This document shows, in pieces, positions 41,738-50,617 of a stretch of DNA of 64,000 nucleotides. Positions within the stretch are counted from its first letter, which is position 1. Every line of letters starts with the position of its first letter. The stretch is from Rhizobium sp. Q54. GTDB lineage: Bacteria > Pseudomonadota > Alphaproteobacteria > UBA2966 > CAIVPW01. The translations under genes were made by a program, and so were the position numbers. The notes beneath the pieces were generated by a model. The model ran no database searches. It was not told the DNA's origin and saw only the letters and a program-made list of their open reading frames with translations. The stretch lies in the NCBI GenBank assembly GCA_945947575.1, contig CAMEYM010000005.1, positions 45,565-109,564 of the forward strand, read 5' to 3'.

Positions 41738-42454
41738 ATGGGCTACGGCGGCCTCAGCGTGCTCGCGGTAGTGCCGGCGCGCGGCGGGTCGAAGGCGATC
41801 CCCGGCAAGAACCTGCGCGCGGTAGGCGGGGTGTCGCTGGTCGGCCGGGCCGCCGCGCTTGCCGCATCCATCGACTGGATCGACGAGGCGGTCATCTCGT
41901 CGGACGACGACGCCATCATCGCCGAGGCAATCAGTCACGGCGTCGATGCGCCGTTCGTGCGCCCGCCGGAGCTCGCCACCGACACCGCGACCTCCATCGA
42001 CATGTGGCGCCACGCCTGGCTCGCATCCGAGCGGCACTATGGCCGCAGCTTCGACGTGTCCATCCTGCTCGAGCCGACCAGCCCGCTGCGCACGGCCGAC
42101 GACATCGAGCGCACCGTGGCGGCGCTCACCGCCGGAAACCACGCCGCCGCAGCGACCGTCAGCCCCACGCCGGCCCACTTCACGCCGCACAAGACCCTGA
42201 CGGTCGATGCGCAGGAGCGCATCGGCTTCTACCTGCAGGGCGGCCAACGCTTCGCCCTGCGCCAGGCGATCCCTCGTTACTTCCATCGCAACGGCCTGTG
42301 CTACGCGGTGCGGCGCAAGACGTTGGTGGAGGAGGGCACCATCCTCGAGAACGATTGCGTCGCTGTTGTCGTTGAGCGGCACGTGGTCAACATCGACGAT
42401 GCCTTCGAGCTCGAGCTCGCCGAGTTCCTCCTGCGCCGCGAAGGCCGCGCATGA
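41738..42454 (+). CDS. neuA: CMP-nonulosonate cytidylyltransferase, NeuA family
   Basis: This 238-residue enzyme activates the nine-carbon acid with CTP. Residues 14-25, ARGGSKAIPGKN, are the signature nucleotide-binding loop. ISSDDDAIIAEA and LLEPTSPLRTADDIERTV follow as in NeuA/PseF/LegF. It is single-domain, without the C-terminal SGNH part found in some homologues. The gene follows the oxidoreductase by one base and overlaps the sulfotransferase start by four. Together with neuB and neuC it indicates that the pathway reaches the activated donor. Confidence 0.9.
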   Translation: MGYGGLSVLAVVPARGGSKAIPGKNLRAVGGVSLVGRAAALAASIDWIDEAVISSDDDAIIAEAISHGVDAPFVRPPELATDTATSIDMWRHAWLASERHYGRSFDVSILLEPTSPLRTADDIERTVAALTAGNHAAAATVSPTPAHFTPHKTLTVDAQERIGFYLQGGQRFALRQAIPRYFHRNGLCYAVRRKTLVEEGTILENDCVAVVVERHVVNIDDAFELELAEFLLRREGRA

Positions 42455-43314
42455 GCAACGTGCCCATCTTCCTCGGCGGCATGTTCAAGTCGGGTACCAG
42501 CCTCTTGCGCGCCATGCTGGGCCAGCACCGCACCATCGCCAGCGGCCTTGAGACCTACTGGTTCGAGGTCGATCCGCGCGGCGGAAAGGGCAGGGGCGGT
42601 GAGCCGATCGGCCCGTACCTGGCACGCCTTGCCGCCTACTTCGAGTTGCCGGTTGCCGAGGTCGAGGCCATAGCGCGCGCCAGCGCCGACGCCGAGGCGT
42701 TCCTCGATGCTTTCATGACCCGCGTCGCACGCGCCGCCGGCAAGCCGCGTTGGTCCGAGAAGACTCCCGGCAACATCGTCCACGCGCGGCGCATTCGGGC
42801 GCGCTGGCCCAAGGCGCCCGTGGTGCACATCGTGCGCGACCCGCGCGACATCTATGCGTCGCTGCTTGAGGCGGGCAAGTGGACCTCGGCCGAGGACTTC
42901 GGTTCGCGCTGGTGCACGATGTTCGCCGGTTGCGAGGACGGCATCCGGTCCGGCGCGCTCGCGCCGGCCGACTACATCGAGGTGCGGTACGAGTCCCTCG
43001 TGCTCGCGCCGGAGACGACGATGCGCAGCGTGGTCGCCTTCGTCGGCGAGGACTGGGATCCGGCCGCCGGGAGGTTTGCCGGCCGCGATGACGAGTTCAG
43101 GGTCGTGCTCGAGCAGACCGGCAAGGCCAGCACGACGCTGGCGCGCCTGCGCACGCCCCTCTCGGACGACCGCGTCGGCCTTTGGCGCAAGGTGGGCGCG
43201 CAGCAACTCGACCTTGTGCGCGCCTACGTCGCCGCGCAGGGCCTCGGTGCGCGCTACGACCGCATCGTCGCGGACACCGACGCAACCGTGCGGCGCGCGG
43301 GCCCGCCATCATGA
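42451..43314 (+). CDS. PAPS-dependent sulfotransferase
   Basis: This 287-residue protein has the 5'-phosphosulphate loop GGMFKSGTSLLRAMLG (residues 9-24) and the 3'-phosphate motif HIVRDPRDIYASLLEAG (126 onward). It therefore transfers sulphate from PAPS, probably to a sugar hydroxyl of the glycan. WSEKTPGNIVHARRI is also typical of bacterial carbohydrate sulfotransferases. No PAPS-synthesis genes are in the window. Its place within the operon implies a sulphated surface polysaccharide. Confidence 0.87.
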   Translation: MSNVPIFLGGMFKSGTSLLRAMLGQHRTIASGLETYWFEVDPRGGKGRGGEPIGPYLARLAAYFELPVAEVEAIARASADAEAFLDAFMTRVARAAGKPRWSEKTPGNIVHARRIRARWPKAPVVHIVRDPRDIYASLLEAGKWTSAEDFGSRWCTMFAGCEDGIRSGALAPADYIEVRYESLVLAPETTMRSVVAFVGEDWDPAAGRFAGRDDEFRVVLEQTGKASTTLARLRTPLSDDRVGLWRKVGAQQLDLVRAYVAAQGLGARYDRIVADTDATVRRAGPPS

Positions 43315-44252
43315 GCGCGGCGCGTCTGCTTCTGGTCAACTACCACTACCTGCGCGATCCGTCGGCGGCGCCGTTTCCCGGCATCCATCCGATGGCGCTG
43401 GATGCGTTCGGTGCCCAGGTCGGCGATCTTGCTGGCCGCTTCCACGTCGCTACGCCCGACGAGGCCGAACGCTTCCTGCTCGGCAACGGCGCTCTGCCGC
43501 GCGACAGCGTTCTGTTCACCTTCGATGACGGATTGCGCGAGCAGGGCGTTGCCGCGCGCGACGTCCTCGACGGCCGCGACATCAAGGCGCTCTTCTTTGT
43601 CACTTCGCGGCCGCTCACCGAGCGGCGGCCGTTGATGGTGCACAAGGTGCACTGGCTGCGCGCCCACTCTGAGCCGCGCCAATTCACCGCGGAACTTGAG
43701 TCGCAGCTGCCGCCGGAATGGGCTGCCGACCGCATGGATACTGCGTCGCGCGAGCGGGCGCTAGAGCAGTACATCTACGACTCCCCGGCAGACGCGATCC
43801 TCAAGTACCGGCTCAACTTCGTTCTGCCGCACGACGTCGTCGACCGCGCCACGGCGACAATGCTGCGCACGCGCGGGATCGACGAGCGAGTCTTTTGCTC
43901 CGACCTATATCTCGACCGCGAGGAGCTGCGGGCGCTCGTCGCCAACGGCCACGCGGTTGGGGCGCACGGGCACAGCCACGCGCCGATGTCCGGCCTTGGG
44001 CCGGGCCTCGATGCGGACGTGAAGCGCAACGTCGATTGCCTTACCGCCTTGCTCGGAACGCGGCCGCGCTGGCTTTCGTATCCGTACGGCCGCAACTGGG
44101 CGATCCCCCGGGACGCGCGGGCGCTGTGCGCCCGGCACGGGTTCAGCCTCGCGGTGACGCTCTTCGTCGGATGGAACCTCGCCGGGGAAGATCCCGCGCT
44201 GATCAAGCGCATCAACCCCAACGAGGTCGCGAGCTTCGCTGGGGCCGCGTGA
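43311..44252 (+). CDS. Polysaccharide deacetylase family protein
   Basis: This 313-residue NodB-type deacetylase has the first metal/catalytic motif TFDDG (F71-D-D-G74), a second motif GAHGHSHAPM containing the H-x3-H pair, and RPRWLSYPYGRNW as motif 3. It should remove N- or O-acetyl groups from sugars. There is no signal peptide, so the substrate is probably a cytoplasmic precursor or lipid-linked sugar. The start overlaps the sulfotransferase stop, and its own stop overlaps the next GTG. Confidence 0.85.
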   Translation: MSAARLLLVNYHYLRDPSAAPFPGIHPMALDAFGAQVGDLAGRFHVATPDEAERFLLGNGALPRDSVLFTFDDGLREQGVAARDVLDGRDIKALFFVTSRPLTERRPLMVHKVHWLRAHSEPRQFTAELESQLPPEWAADRMDTASRERALEQYIYDSPADAILKYRLNFVLPHDVVDRATATMLRTRGIDERVFCSDLYLDREELRALVANGHAVGAHGHSHAPMSGLGPGLDADVKRNVDCLTALLGTRPRWLSYPYGRNWAIPRDARALCARHGFSLAVTLFVGWNLAGEDPALIKRINPNEVASFAGAA

Positions 44253-45634
44253 CAGCGCTCGTGCCAGTGCACCCCATGGCGCGGGTGTTGCGTGCCGCGC
44301 GCCGCCGAGCCCTTACGCCGCTCATCACCCTGCTCGCCAAGCGCGGCAACGCGCGCGCGGTGGCGCGTCTGTTGCGCTGGGCGGTGGTCCCGCTCGATGA
44401 GGGCGGGCCGGGCGCGGCGACGGTGTTGATCCTGCCGAAGGAGGGCTTCACCGAGGACGCGATGGCGGCGCTCGGGCCCGATCCCCGCTTCCGCGTCCTC
44501 GGCCTGGCGCGCGACTATCCGAAGGCGGTGTGCGCCGCATTCCTGCCGGCTAGCATCGACGACAACACCTATGGTTCCGTGGGCCCCGAGTACGACGCGG
44601 CGAAGCAGCGCCTGCGCGCGTTTTGGTCGGCGGCGTGGAAGGAGCTCGCAGCCGCGCAGCCGGTCGACGCCGTCATGACAGGCAACTTCGGCTATTTCGC
44701 CGAGCAGGAGCTGGCTGCGGCCGTGCACGCGGCGGGCGTGCCGTTCATCGCGCTGCACAAGGAGGCGCTCAAGACGCCCGGGAGGATCGCACTCTTCGAG
44801 AAGCTGTATCGCGAGCGGCGTCAGCCGTTCGCTGGGTCGCGCGTCCTCGTCTACAATCGCTTGGAGCGGGACCTGCAGGTGCGCGCAGGCAGCATCGCCG
44901 CCGACCGTGTCACGGTATGCGGCATGCCGCGGCTCGACCGCATGCAAGCCTGGCGGCGAACGGCCGCCGGCAAGCCGGCCGGCGCCCGCCCGTGCGTGCT
45001 GATGTTCGCCTTCCACGACAAGACAGGCCTGCCCATCATTCCGCGCAAGGGCTCCTTCCACGAGACGACCGACGCGGCGACGGCGGCCTATGCCTGGACG
45101 CGCCTACAGCGCGAGGTCAACGAGGTCGGCGTCCGTATCGCGCGCGACAACCCGGACATCGACGTCGTGGTGAAGACCAAGTCAAGCCTGGAGCGCTCGT
45201 TGGCGCTGATCGGCGGCGAGCGCTACGACTTCGGCCGCCACGCCAACCTGACCGTTTTGGATGGCGGCGATCCGTTCGCGGCGATCGCCCGCGCCGACGT
45301 CGTGTGCGGGTTCATCACCACCGCGCTGTTCGAGAGCCTGGCGGCCGGCCGGGCGGTGGTCATGCCGCGCTTCGCCGAGGCCGCAGAGCCGTGGGCGGCC
45401 AGCTTCCTGCTCGACCTCGGAAGTGCGGTTACAGTTGCCACCTCCCGTGACCAACTCTACGAGATGCTGTGCGACGCCGCGCGCCGCCCGGCGCCGGTGC
45501 CCGCGATCTTGGGCGTGGACGCCGCGCGCGAGTTGGAAACGTGGACCGGCAACGCCGACGGCGGCGCCAGCGCGCGGGTCGCCACGGCGGTGTGGAGCGA
45601 AGTCGTGGCAAAACGCGGGAGTCCTTTGCAATGA
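44249..45634 (+). CDS. Surface carbohydrate biosynthesis protein, glycosyltransferase-like
   Basis: This 461-residue protein starts at a GTG overlapping the deacetylase stop. It resembles proteins annotated as surface carbohydrate biosynthesis factors, with a GT-B-like C-terminal half. VTVCGMPRLDRMQAW is an acceptor-to-donor linker, and DVVVKTKSSLERSLALIGG and ADVVCGFITTALFESLAAG resemble the GTB donor-binding region of capsule transferases (KpsS/CDP-glycerol transferase-like). No classical catalytic motif can be assigned. Donor and acceptor are unknown. Confidence 0.6.
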   Translation: MTALVPVHPMARVLRAARRRALTPLITLLAKRGNARAVARLLRWAVVPLDEGGPGAATVLILPKEGFTEDAMAALGPDPRFRVLGLARDYPKAVCAAFLPASIDDNTYGSVGPEYDAAKQRLRAFWSAAWKELAAAQPVDAVMTGNFGYFAEQELAAAVHAAGVPFIALHKEALKTPGRIALFEKLYRERRQPFAGSRVLVYNRLERDLQVRAGSIAADRVTVCGMPRLDRMQAWRRTAAGKPAGARPCVLMFAFHDKTGLPIIPRKGSFHETTDAATAAYAWTRLQREVNEVGVRIARDNPDIDVVVKTKSSLERSLALIGGERYDFGRHANLTVLDGGDPFAAIARADVVCGFITTALFESLAAGRAVVMPRFAEAAEPWAASFLLDLGSAVTVATSRDQLYEMLCDAARRPAPVPAILGVDAARELETWTGNADGGASARVATAVWSEVVAKRGSPLQ

Positions 45635-46275
45635 GCGCCAAATCGCGCAGCCCGTTCGCCGCCGCGACCTACGCCGTCTCCGAGGCGTTGGCGCGCCGCA
45701 AGCTGATGGCGGTCGCCGGCGACGCTCTGCGGCGCATGTGGTCGGCGAGCGACGCGGACGCCCACCGGCCCAAGTACAGCGAGCTCGTCAATCTCTACCG
45801 CATCCTGCGCGAGCGCCGGCCCAAGGTAGTGTGGGAATTCGGCTCGGGCTGTTCGACCGCCATCATCGCCCAGGCGCTCACCGACAACGGCGGCGCCACG
45901 TTCTACTCGTTGGAGGCCGACGCGCGCTGGACCGAGCACACCCGCCGCTTCATCCCGGATTGGGTGCAGCTGCGCCACGCCCCGGTCACCCCCACCGACT
46001 TCGCGGGCACCCAGGTGTGGCGGCATTCCAACTTGCCGGGCGAGATGCCGGACCTGATCTATCTCGATGGCCCGTCGTTGACGCCAGAGCGGCGCGCCGC
46101 GGTCGATGTGCTGCTGCTGGAGGCACAGCTGCCCGAGCGCTTCCTGCTCATCGTCGACAACCGCGCCGCGCAGTCCGAACTGCTGCGCAAGCATCTACGG
46201 CGCCGGTACGAGTATTCGGAAGAGCGCGGCCTCTTGAGCCGCGCCTACTGCCAACGCCTGTTCGACTTCCGGTGA
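45631..46275 (+). CDS. SAM-dependent methyltransferase-like protein
   Basis: This 214-residue protein contains VVWEFGSGCSTAIIAQAL, a class I methyltransferase motif I, and YSLEADARWTEH as motif II. LIYLDGPSLTPERRAAV is the post-motif segment. Proteins of this kind are common in polysaccharide clusters and methylate sugar hydroxyls, though activity needs testing. The start overlaps the preceding stop (ATGA) and its stop overlaps the next GTG. Confidence 0.72.
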   Translation: MSAKSRSPFAAATYAVSEALARRKLMAVAGDALRRMWSASDADAHRPKYSELVNLYRILRERRPKVVWEFGSGCSTAIIAQALTDNGGATFYSLEADARWTEHTRRFIPDWVQLRHAPVTPTDFAGTQVWRHSNLPGEMPDLIYLDGPSLTPERRAAVDVLLLEAQLPERFLLIVDNRAAQSELLRKHLRRRYEYSEERGLLSRAYCQRLFDFR

Positions 46276-47105
46276 GCGGCGCCGTGGCTGCGTCGCGCTT
46301 CGATTCCGCCGCCGACATCGCCGCGTTCCTCGACATCTGGCTGCGAGAGCGGTCGCTCCTGCAGGGCGAAGCGGCGGTGACCTTCGATCGGTACTACCAG
46401 AGTTTCCGCCGCGCCTTCCCGGAGCGCATGCGGCGCTTCTATCGCGACCAGATCACCGAGGCCGCCGCGCTCGCGCAGCCCGGCACGCGGGTTCTCGAGG
46501 TCGGTTGCGGCCTTGGCACCGAGTCTCTGTGGCTAGCCCTCAAGGGCGCCCACGTCGTAGCCATCGACGTGCGCGAGGACCGCCTGGCCGCCGCCGAGGA
46601 ACGGCGCGTCGTGCTTGAGCAGGCCATCGGCCGTGATCTCTTTTGCCACTTCGCGGCGCGTTCGGTGCTCGAGTTGCCCGAGCACGCAACCTTCGACCTG
46701 ATCTGGATGGAGCAGACCTTCCACCATCTTGAGCCGCGCGCCGACGTGGTACGCAAGGTGGCGGCGCTGCTGGCGCCGGGCGGCCATATCGTCATCTCCG
46801 AGGCCAACGCGTGGAACTTGGCCTTGCAGTTGCAGCTCTTGCTCCGCCGCGGCATGCCGCGTGTCTCCACCATCCGGCGCAGCGACGGCAGCAGCGTTCC
46901 CTATGGCGTCGAGCGCATCACGACTCCCGGCCGTCTGCGCGATGCGTTCGCGCGCCAGGGCATCGAGTGCCTCTCGATGCGCTACTTCCGCATGTTTCCC
47001 AATCACCCGCTGTTCGACGTGCTCGGCGGCCTCGAAGCGGCGCCGTGGCTGCGCAACGCGGCGCCGTTGTTCACGCACTACAACTTCGTCGGCGTGAAGC
47101 GATGA
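46272..47105 (+). CDS. Class I SAM-dependent methyltransferase
   Basis: This 277-residue methyltransferase starts at a GTG overlapping the previous stop. VLEVGCGLGTESLWLALKGA is motif I, and AIDVREDRLAAAEE is motif II. FDLIWMEQTFHHLEPRADVV and LLAPGGHIVISEANAWN are motifs III-IV, the pattern of the UbiE/COQ5-like group. It probably methylates a glycan or lipid precursor. This is the second methyltransferase-like gene in a row. Confidence 0.83.
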   Translation: MSGAVAASRFDSAADIAAFLDIWLRERSLLQGEAAVTFDRYYQSFRRAFPERMRRFYRDQITEAAALAQPGTRVLEVGCGLGTESLWLALKGAHVVAIDVREDRLAAAEERRVVLEQAIGRDLFCHFAARSVLELPEHATFDLIWMEQTFHHLEPRADVVRKVAALLAPGGHIVISEANAWNLALQLQLLLRRGMPRVSTIRRSDGSSVPYGVERITTPGRLRDAFARQGIECLSMRYFRMFPNHPLFDVLGGLEAAPWLRNAAPLFTHYNFVGVKR

Positions 47106-48265
47106 GGCCGAAGCGCCTGTTGTTTCTTCTCAACGACGCGCCGTTCTTCGTCACCCATCGATTGGCGGTGGCGACCGCGGCGCGCGCGGTGGGGTTCGAG
47201 GTTCACGTCGCTGTTCCGTTCGAGGCGCGCGCCGCGGCGACGATCCGCGCGGCCGGCATTCACCTGCACGACATCCCGCTGCGGCGTGGCGCCCGCGCCA
47301 TTGTCGGTGAGCTGCGCCTGATCGCTGCCTATTGGCACGTGATCGGCACCCTGCAGCCGGACATCGTCCATGCCGTCACGATGAAGCCGGTGCTGTACGG
47401 CGGGCTCGTGGCGCGCTTGCGGCGCGTGCCGGCTGTGGTCCACGCGATCACGGGGCTCGGCTACATCTTTCTCATCGGCGGGCCGTTGGCCTGGCTGCAG
47501 CGCCAGCTCGTGCTTGGCCTCTATCGCTTGTCGCTTGGCCACCCGAATGCACGCGCCATCTTTCAGAATCCGGACGACCGCGACCTGTTCGTGCGCCGCG
47601 GCGTCGTTCGCCCGGAGATCGTGGTGATGATCCGCGGCTGCGGCGTCGACACGCGCGAGTTCCCCTACACGCCCGAACCCCCCGGCCCGCCGCTCGTCTT
47701 GTTTCCGGCGCGCATCATCGGCGATAAGGGCGTGCGGGAGTTCGTGAGCGCCGCCCGCATCCTCAAGGACGTTGGAGTGAAGGCCGCCTTCCGCTTGCTC
47801 GGCCGTACCGATCCCGATAATCCCACCAACGTTCCTGAGGCCGAGGTGCGCGCCTGGGAGGCGGAAGGCGCCATCGAATGGCGCGGCTTCTCCACCGAGA
47901 TGCCCATCGAACTCGCCTTGAGCCACATCGTCTGCATGCCGTCCTACCGCGAAGGGCTGCCGCGCGTGCTCATCGAGGCGGCATCGGTGGGCCGGCCGAT
48001 CGTCACCACCGACGTGCCGGGCTGTCGCGAAGTCGTGCGTGACGGCGACAACGGCGTGCTCGTGCCGGTGCGCGACGCCGTCGCCCTGGCCAAGGCGCTG
48101 CGGCGCCTGCTCGAAGACAAAAGGCTGCGCGCCGACATGGGTGCGCGGGGCCGCGCTCGCGTCATGGCCGAGTTTTCGGTTGAGAGCTTTGTTGCCGATT
48201 CGCTCGCGGTGTACGGGGCGGTGCTGCAGGATGATGTCGCCGAGGCAACGCCCGCCCGGTCATGA
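47102..48265 (+). CDS. Family 4 glycosyltransferase
   Basis: This 387-residue GT-B enzyme opens with LLFLLNDAPFFVTHRLAVAT. It has a family 4 donor site near the C-terminus: PSYREGLPRVLIEAASVGRP (EGxPxxxxEA) followed by VTTDVPGCREVVRDGDNG. Enzymes of this type retain the anomeric configuration and add a hexose or acetamido sugar from a UDP donor to the lipid-linked chain. It overlaps the methyltransferase stop and the ligase start by four bases each. Confidence 0.88.
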   Translation: MRPKRLLFLLNDAPFFVTHRLAVATAARAVGFEVHVAVPFEARAAATIRAAGIHLHDIPLRRGARAIVGELRLIAAYWHVIGTLQPDIVHAVTMKPVLYGGLVARLRRVPAVVHAITGLGYIFLIGGPLAWLQRQLVLGLYRLSLGHPNARAIFQNPDDRDLFVRRGVVRPEIVVMIRGCGVDTREFPYTPEPPGPPLVLFPARIIGDKGVREFVSAARILKDVGVKAAFRLLGRTDPDNPTNVPEAEVRAWEAEGAIEWRGFSTEMPIELALSHIVCMPSYREGLPRVLIEAASVGRPIVTTDVPGCREVVRDGDNGVLVPVRDAVALAKALRRLLEDKRLRADMGARGRARVMAEFSVESFVADSLAVYGAVLQDDVAEATPARS

Positions 48266-49551
48266 AGGTCCTGATCGGTCAGACGCTTACCTTCGCGGGA
48301 TTCACCGCGCTGCCGCTTTCCATTGTCGGCCACAAGGGCGAGGTCGTGCTGCTCGCCGGCGTCGCGTTGGTTCTCTTGTATGCGGCGATTCGCGACGGCC
48401 AATGGCTGGCAATCCTGCGCCAACGCTTCGGGTGGCTGCTGTTCGCGGTCGTCGCCTATGGCCTGGCCACGTCACCGTGGGCGGTGGTGCCGGAGGACGC
48501 CTGGCGCCTGGCGGGTTCGCTGTTCGGGTTGTTCCTGGCAACCGCCGTCGTCATCGCCGCGGCAGGCCGCATGGACGACCCCATGCGCAAGGGCTTCGCG
48601 GCGACCGCCGGCGCCGGTTTCGCGTTCGGCAGCCTCCTGCTGCTGGTCGAGTTCTTCGGCGGCATGCCGATCACCTATTTCGTCCTGTACCAGGGCGGCA
48701 AGGGACCGGTGCTCGATCCCAACCTGCTCAACCCAGCGCTCAGCGTGCTCGCCATCATCGTCTGGCCCTTCGCGGCGGCGGCGCAACGGTTCCTCAGCGT
48801 CATTGCCCTCATGGTGGCGACCTTGATCGTCTTGAGCGGTGAAATGGTCACCGCGCAGATCGCCATCGCGGTCGCGGCCGTCGTGTGGATTCTGACCCAA
48901 GCGTTCGGCCGCTACCTAGTGAAGCTGCTCGGCACCCTGGCGGTGCTGTTCATCGTGTCGGCGCCGTTCCTCATCCAATTGCCGCTGGTCGAGGAGTGGC
49001 GCCCTCGCATCGACGCCATGGAATGGACCTCGGTGCCGCACCGCGTGTGCATCTGGGAGTTCGTCAGCGCCCGCATTCTCGAGAAGCCGCTGCTCGGCTG
49101 GGGACTCGACTCCTCCCGCAGCATCCCGGGCGGCGAGGTCGATTGTATCGAGGATGGCCCAAGCATCGCGCTCCACCCCCACAACGTGGCGCTGCAGGTA
49201 TGGCTGGAACTTGGTCTGTTCGGCGCCTTCGCGCTTGCCGCACTGGTCGCGATGGCATTTCGGGTCGTGGCAACCCTGCCGCCCGGCATGCCGATCGCTG
49301 GCGGCGCGGCGGCGCTCGTCGCGGCCCTCACGACCGCGGCACTGTCGTACGGCATCTGGCAGAACTGGTGGGTCGCCGTACTGGCGCTGATGGCGATGAC
49401 GGTGCGCTCCGCCCTGCCGGTGCCCGCCCCACCGCCGCAGAAGAAGAAACCGGCGCCGAAAGGTGCGCAGCAAAAGAGCGCACCGGCAGCCGGGCAGCCG
49501 CTTGCCAAGATTCCCACCGCCCAGGTTCCCGCGGCGCTCGCCAAGAAATGA
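48262..49551 (+). CDS. O-antigen ligase/polymerase-like membrane protein
   Basis: This 429-residue protein has ten or more hydrophobic helices and the large periplasmic loop of the WaaL/Wzy superfamily. LHPHNVALQVWLELGLFGAF contains the conserved His of O-antigen ligases. The last 50 residues are a cytoplasmic Pro/Lys/Ala-rich tail (PQKKKPAPKG and onward) without known function. It could polymerise the repeat unit or attach the finished glycan to lipid A or protein. The start overlaps the glycosyltransferase stop. Confidence 0.8.
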   Translation: MKVLIGQTLTFAGFTALPLSIVGHKGEVVLLAGVALVLLYAAIRDGQWLAILRQRFGWLLFAVVAYGLATSPWAVVPEDAWRLAGSLFGLFLATAVVIAAAGRMDDPMRKGFAATAGAGFAFGSLLLLVEFFGGMPITYFVLYQGGKGPVLDPNLLNPALSVLAIIVWPFAAAAQRFLSVIALMVATLIVLSGEMVTAQIAIAVAAVVWILTQAFGRYLVKLLGTLAVLFIVSAPFLIQLPLVEEWRPRIDAMEWTSVPHRVCIWEFVSARILEKPLLGWGLDSSRSIPGGEVDCIEDGPSIALHPHNVALQVWLELGLFGAFALAALVAMAFRVVATLPPGMPIAGGAAALVAALTTAALSYGIWQNWWVAVLALMAMTVRSALPVPAPPPQKKKPAPKGAQQKSAPAAGQPLAKIPTAQVPAALAKK

Positions 49552-49561
49552 GCGTGCCGGC

Positions 49562-50617
49562 ATGACTGCGTTCAACTGGCTCGGGCTGCTCACTGCGCTG
49601 GCCGTCGTCGCCACCTGGATCGGCACCGGCGCCGCGATATGGCTGCTGCGCCGCGTCGGCGCTGTTGCTTCGCCCAACGAGCGCTCCAGCCATGTGCTGC
49701 CGACGCCCAACGGCGGTGGCGTCGCCGCCATCGCCGTCGTGCTGGCGCTGTGGTGGTGGTCCGACGCCGCACTGAGCGCTTCTTGGGGCGTCATCGCCTG
49801 GGGCATCAGCCCTGTGCTCGGGGCCGCCGCAGCGCTGGCCGTCCTCTCGCTCCTCGACGACGTGCGTGGCGGTCTGTCTCCGTTCGTGCGTCTGCTGGCG
49901 CAGGCTCTTGCGGCGATCGCGGGATTGCTCACCCTGCCGGGGCCGGTGTTCTACGGGTTGCCGCACTGGGCGGACGCCGCGCTCACCATCCTCGCGTGGG
50001 TGTGGTTCATAAACCTGTTCAACTTTATGGATGGCATCGATGGTCTCGCCGGCGTCGAGATCGCGGCCATTGCCGTTGGGCTCGCGCTGACCGCGACCCT
50101 CGGGGGCATGCCGCCGATCGTCGCGCTCTACGGCATGACCGTCGCGGCCGCGGCGATGGGGTTCCTCCTGTGGAACTGGCAGCCGGCACGCGTCTTCCTC
50201 GGCGATGTCGGCAGCATTCCGTTCGGCTTTCTGCTCGGCTGGCTGCTGCTCGTCATGGCGGCGCGCGGGTTCTGGGTGCCGGCCCTGTTGCTGCCGCTGT
50301 ATTTCGTCGCCGACGCGACGCTCACGCTGGTGCGCCGCATCGCGCGGCGCGAGAAGCTGTGGGTTGCCCACCGCACCCACGCCTACCAACGCGCCGCGCT
50401 GGCGCTCGGCAGTCACGCGGCGGTCTCGCTGCGCGTGGCCGCGCTCAACGTCGCGTTGCTGGCCCTGGCGATGATGGCAGTGCGCTACCCCGACAAGGAC
50501 TGGCTGCCCCTTCTGGCTGGGTTGGCCCTGACTGCCGCGTTGTTGTGGTACTTTGAGCGCGTCGCCGCCACGCCAAAGGCCCGCGGCGAGGCAACCGGCG
50601 CGCCACCCAGAACATGA
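49562..50617 (+). CDS. Polyprenyl-phosphate sugar-1-phosphate transferase, WecA/MraY family
   Basis: This 351-residue protein with about eleven membrane helices shows the Mg2+-binding LSLLDDVRGGLSP, the catalytic NFMDGIDGLAGVEI, ARVFLGDVGSIPFGF and the His-rich loop VAHRTHAYQRAAL typical of WbpL/WecA. It transfers a HexNAc-1-phosphate from a UDP-sugar to undecaprenyl phosphate and so starts glycan assembly. The following CapD-like dehydratase may produce its UDP-sugar substrate, as in WbpL/WbpM pairs. The gap to the ligase gene is ten bases, one of the larger ones in the operon. Confidence 0.9.
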   Translation: MTAFNWLGLLTALAVVATWIGTGAAIWLLRRVGAVASPNERSSHVLPTPNGGGVAAIAVVLALWWWSDAALSASWGVIAWGISPVLGAAAALAVLSLLDDVRGGLSPFVRLLAQALAAIAGLLTLPGPVFYGLPHWADAALTILAWVWFINLFNFMDGIDGLAGVEIAAIAVGLALTATLGGMPPIVALYGMTVAAAAMGFLLWNWQPARVFLGDVGSIPFGFLLGWLLLVMAARGFWVPALLLPLYFVADATLTLVRRIARREKLWVAHRTHAYQRAALALGSHAAVSLRVAALNVALLALAMMAVRYPDKDWLPLLAGLALTAALLWYFERVAATPKARGEATGAPPRT

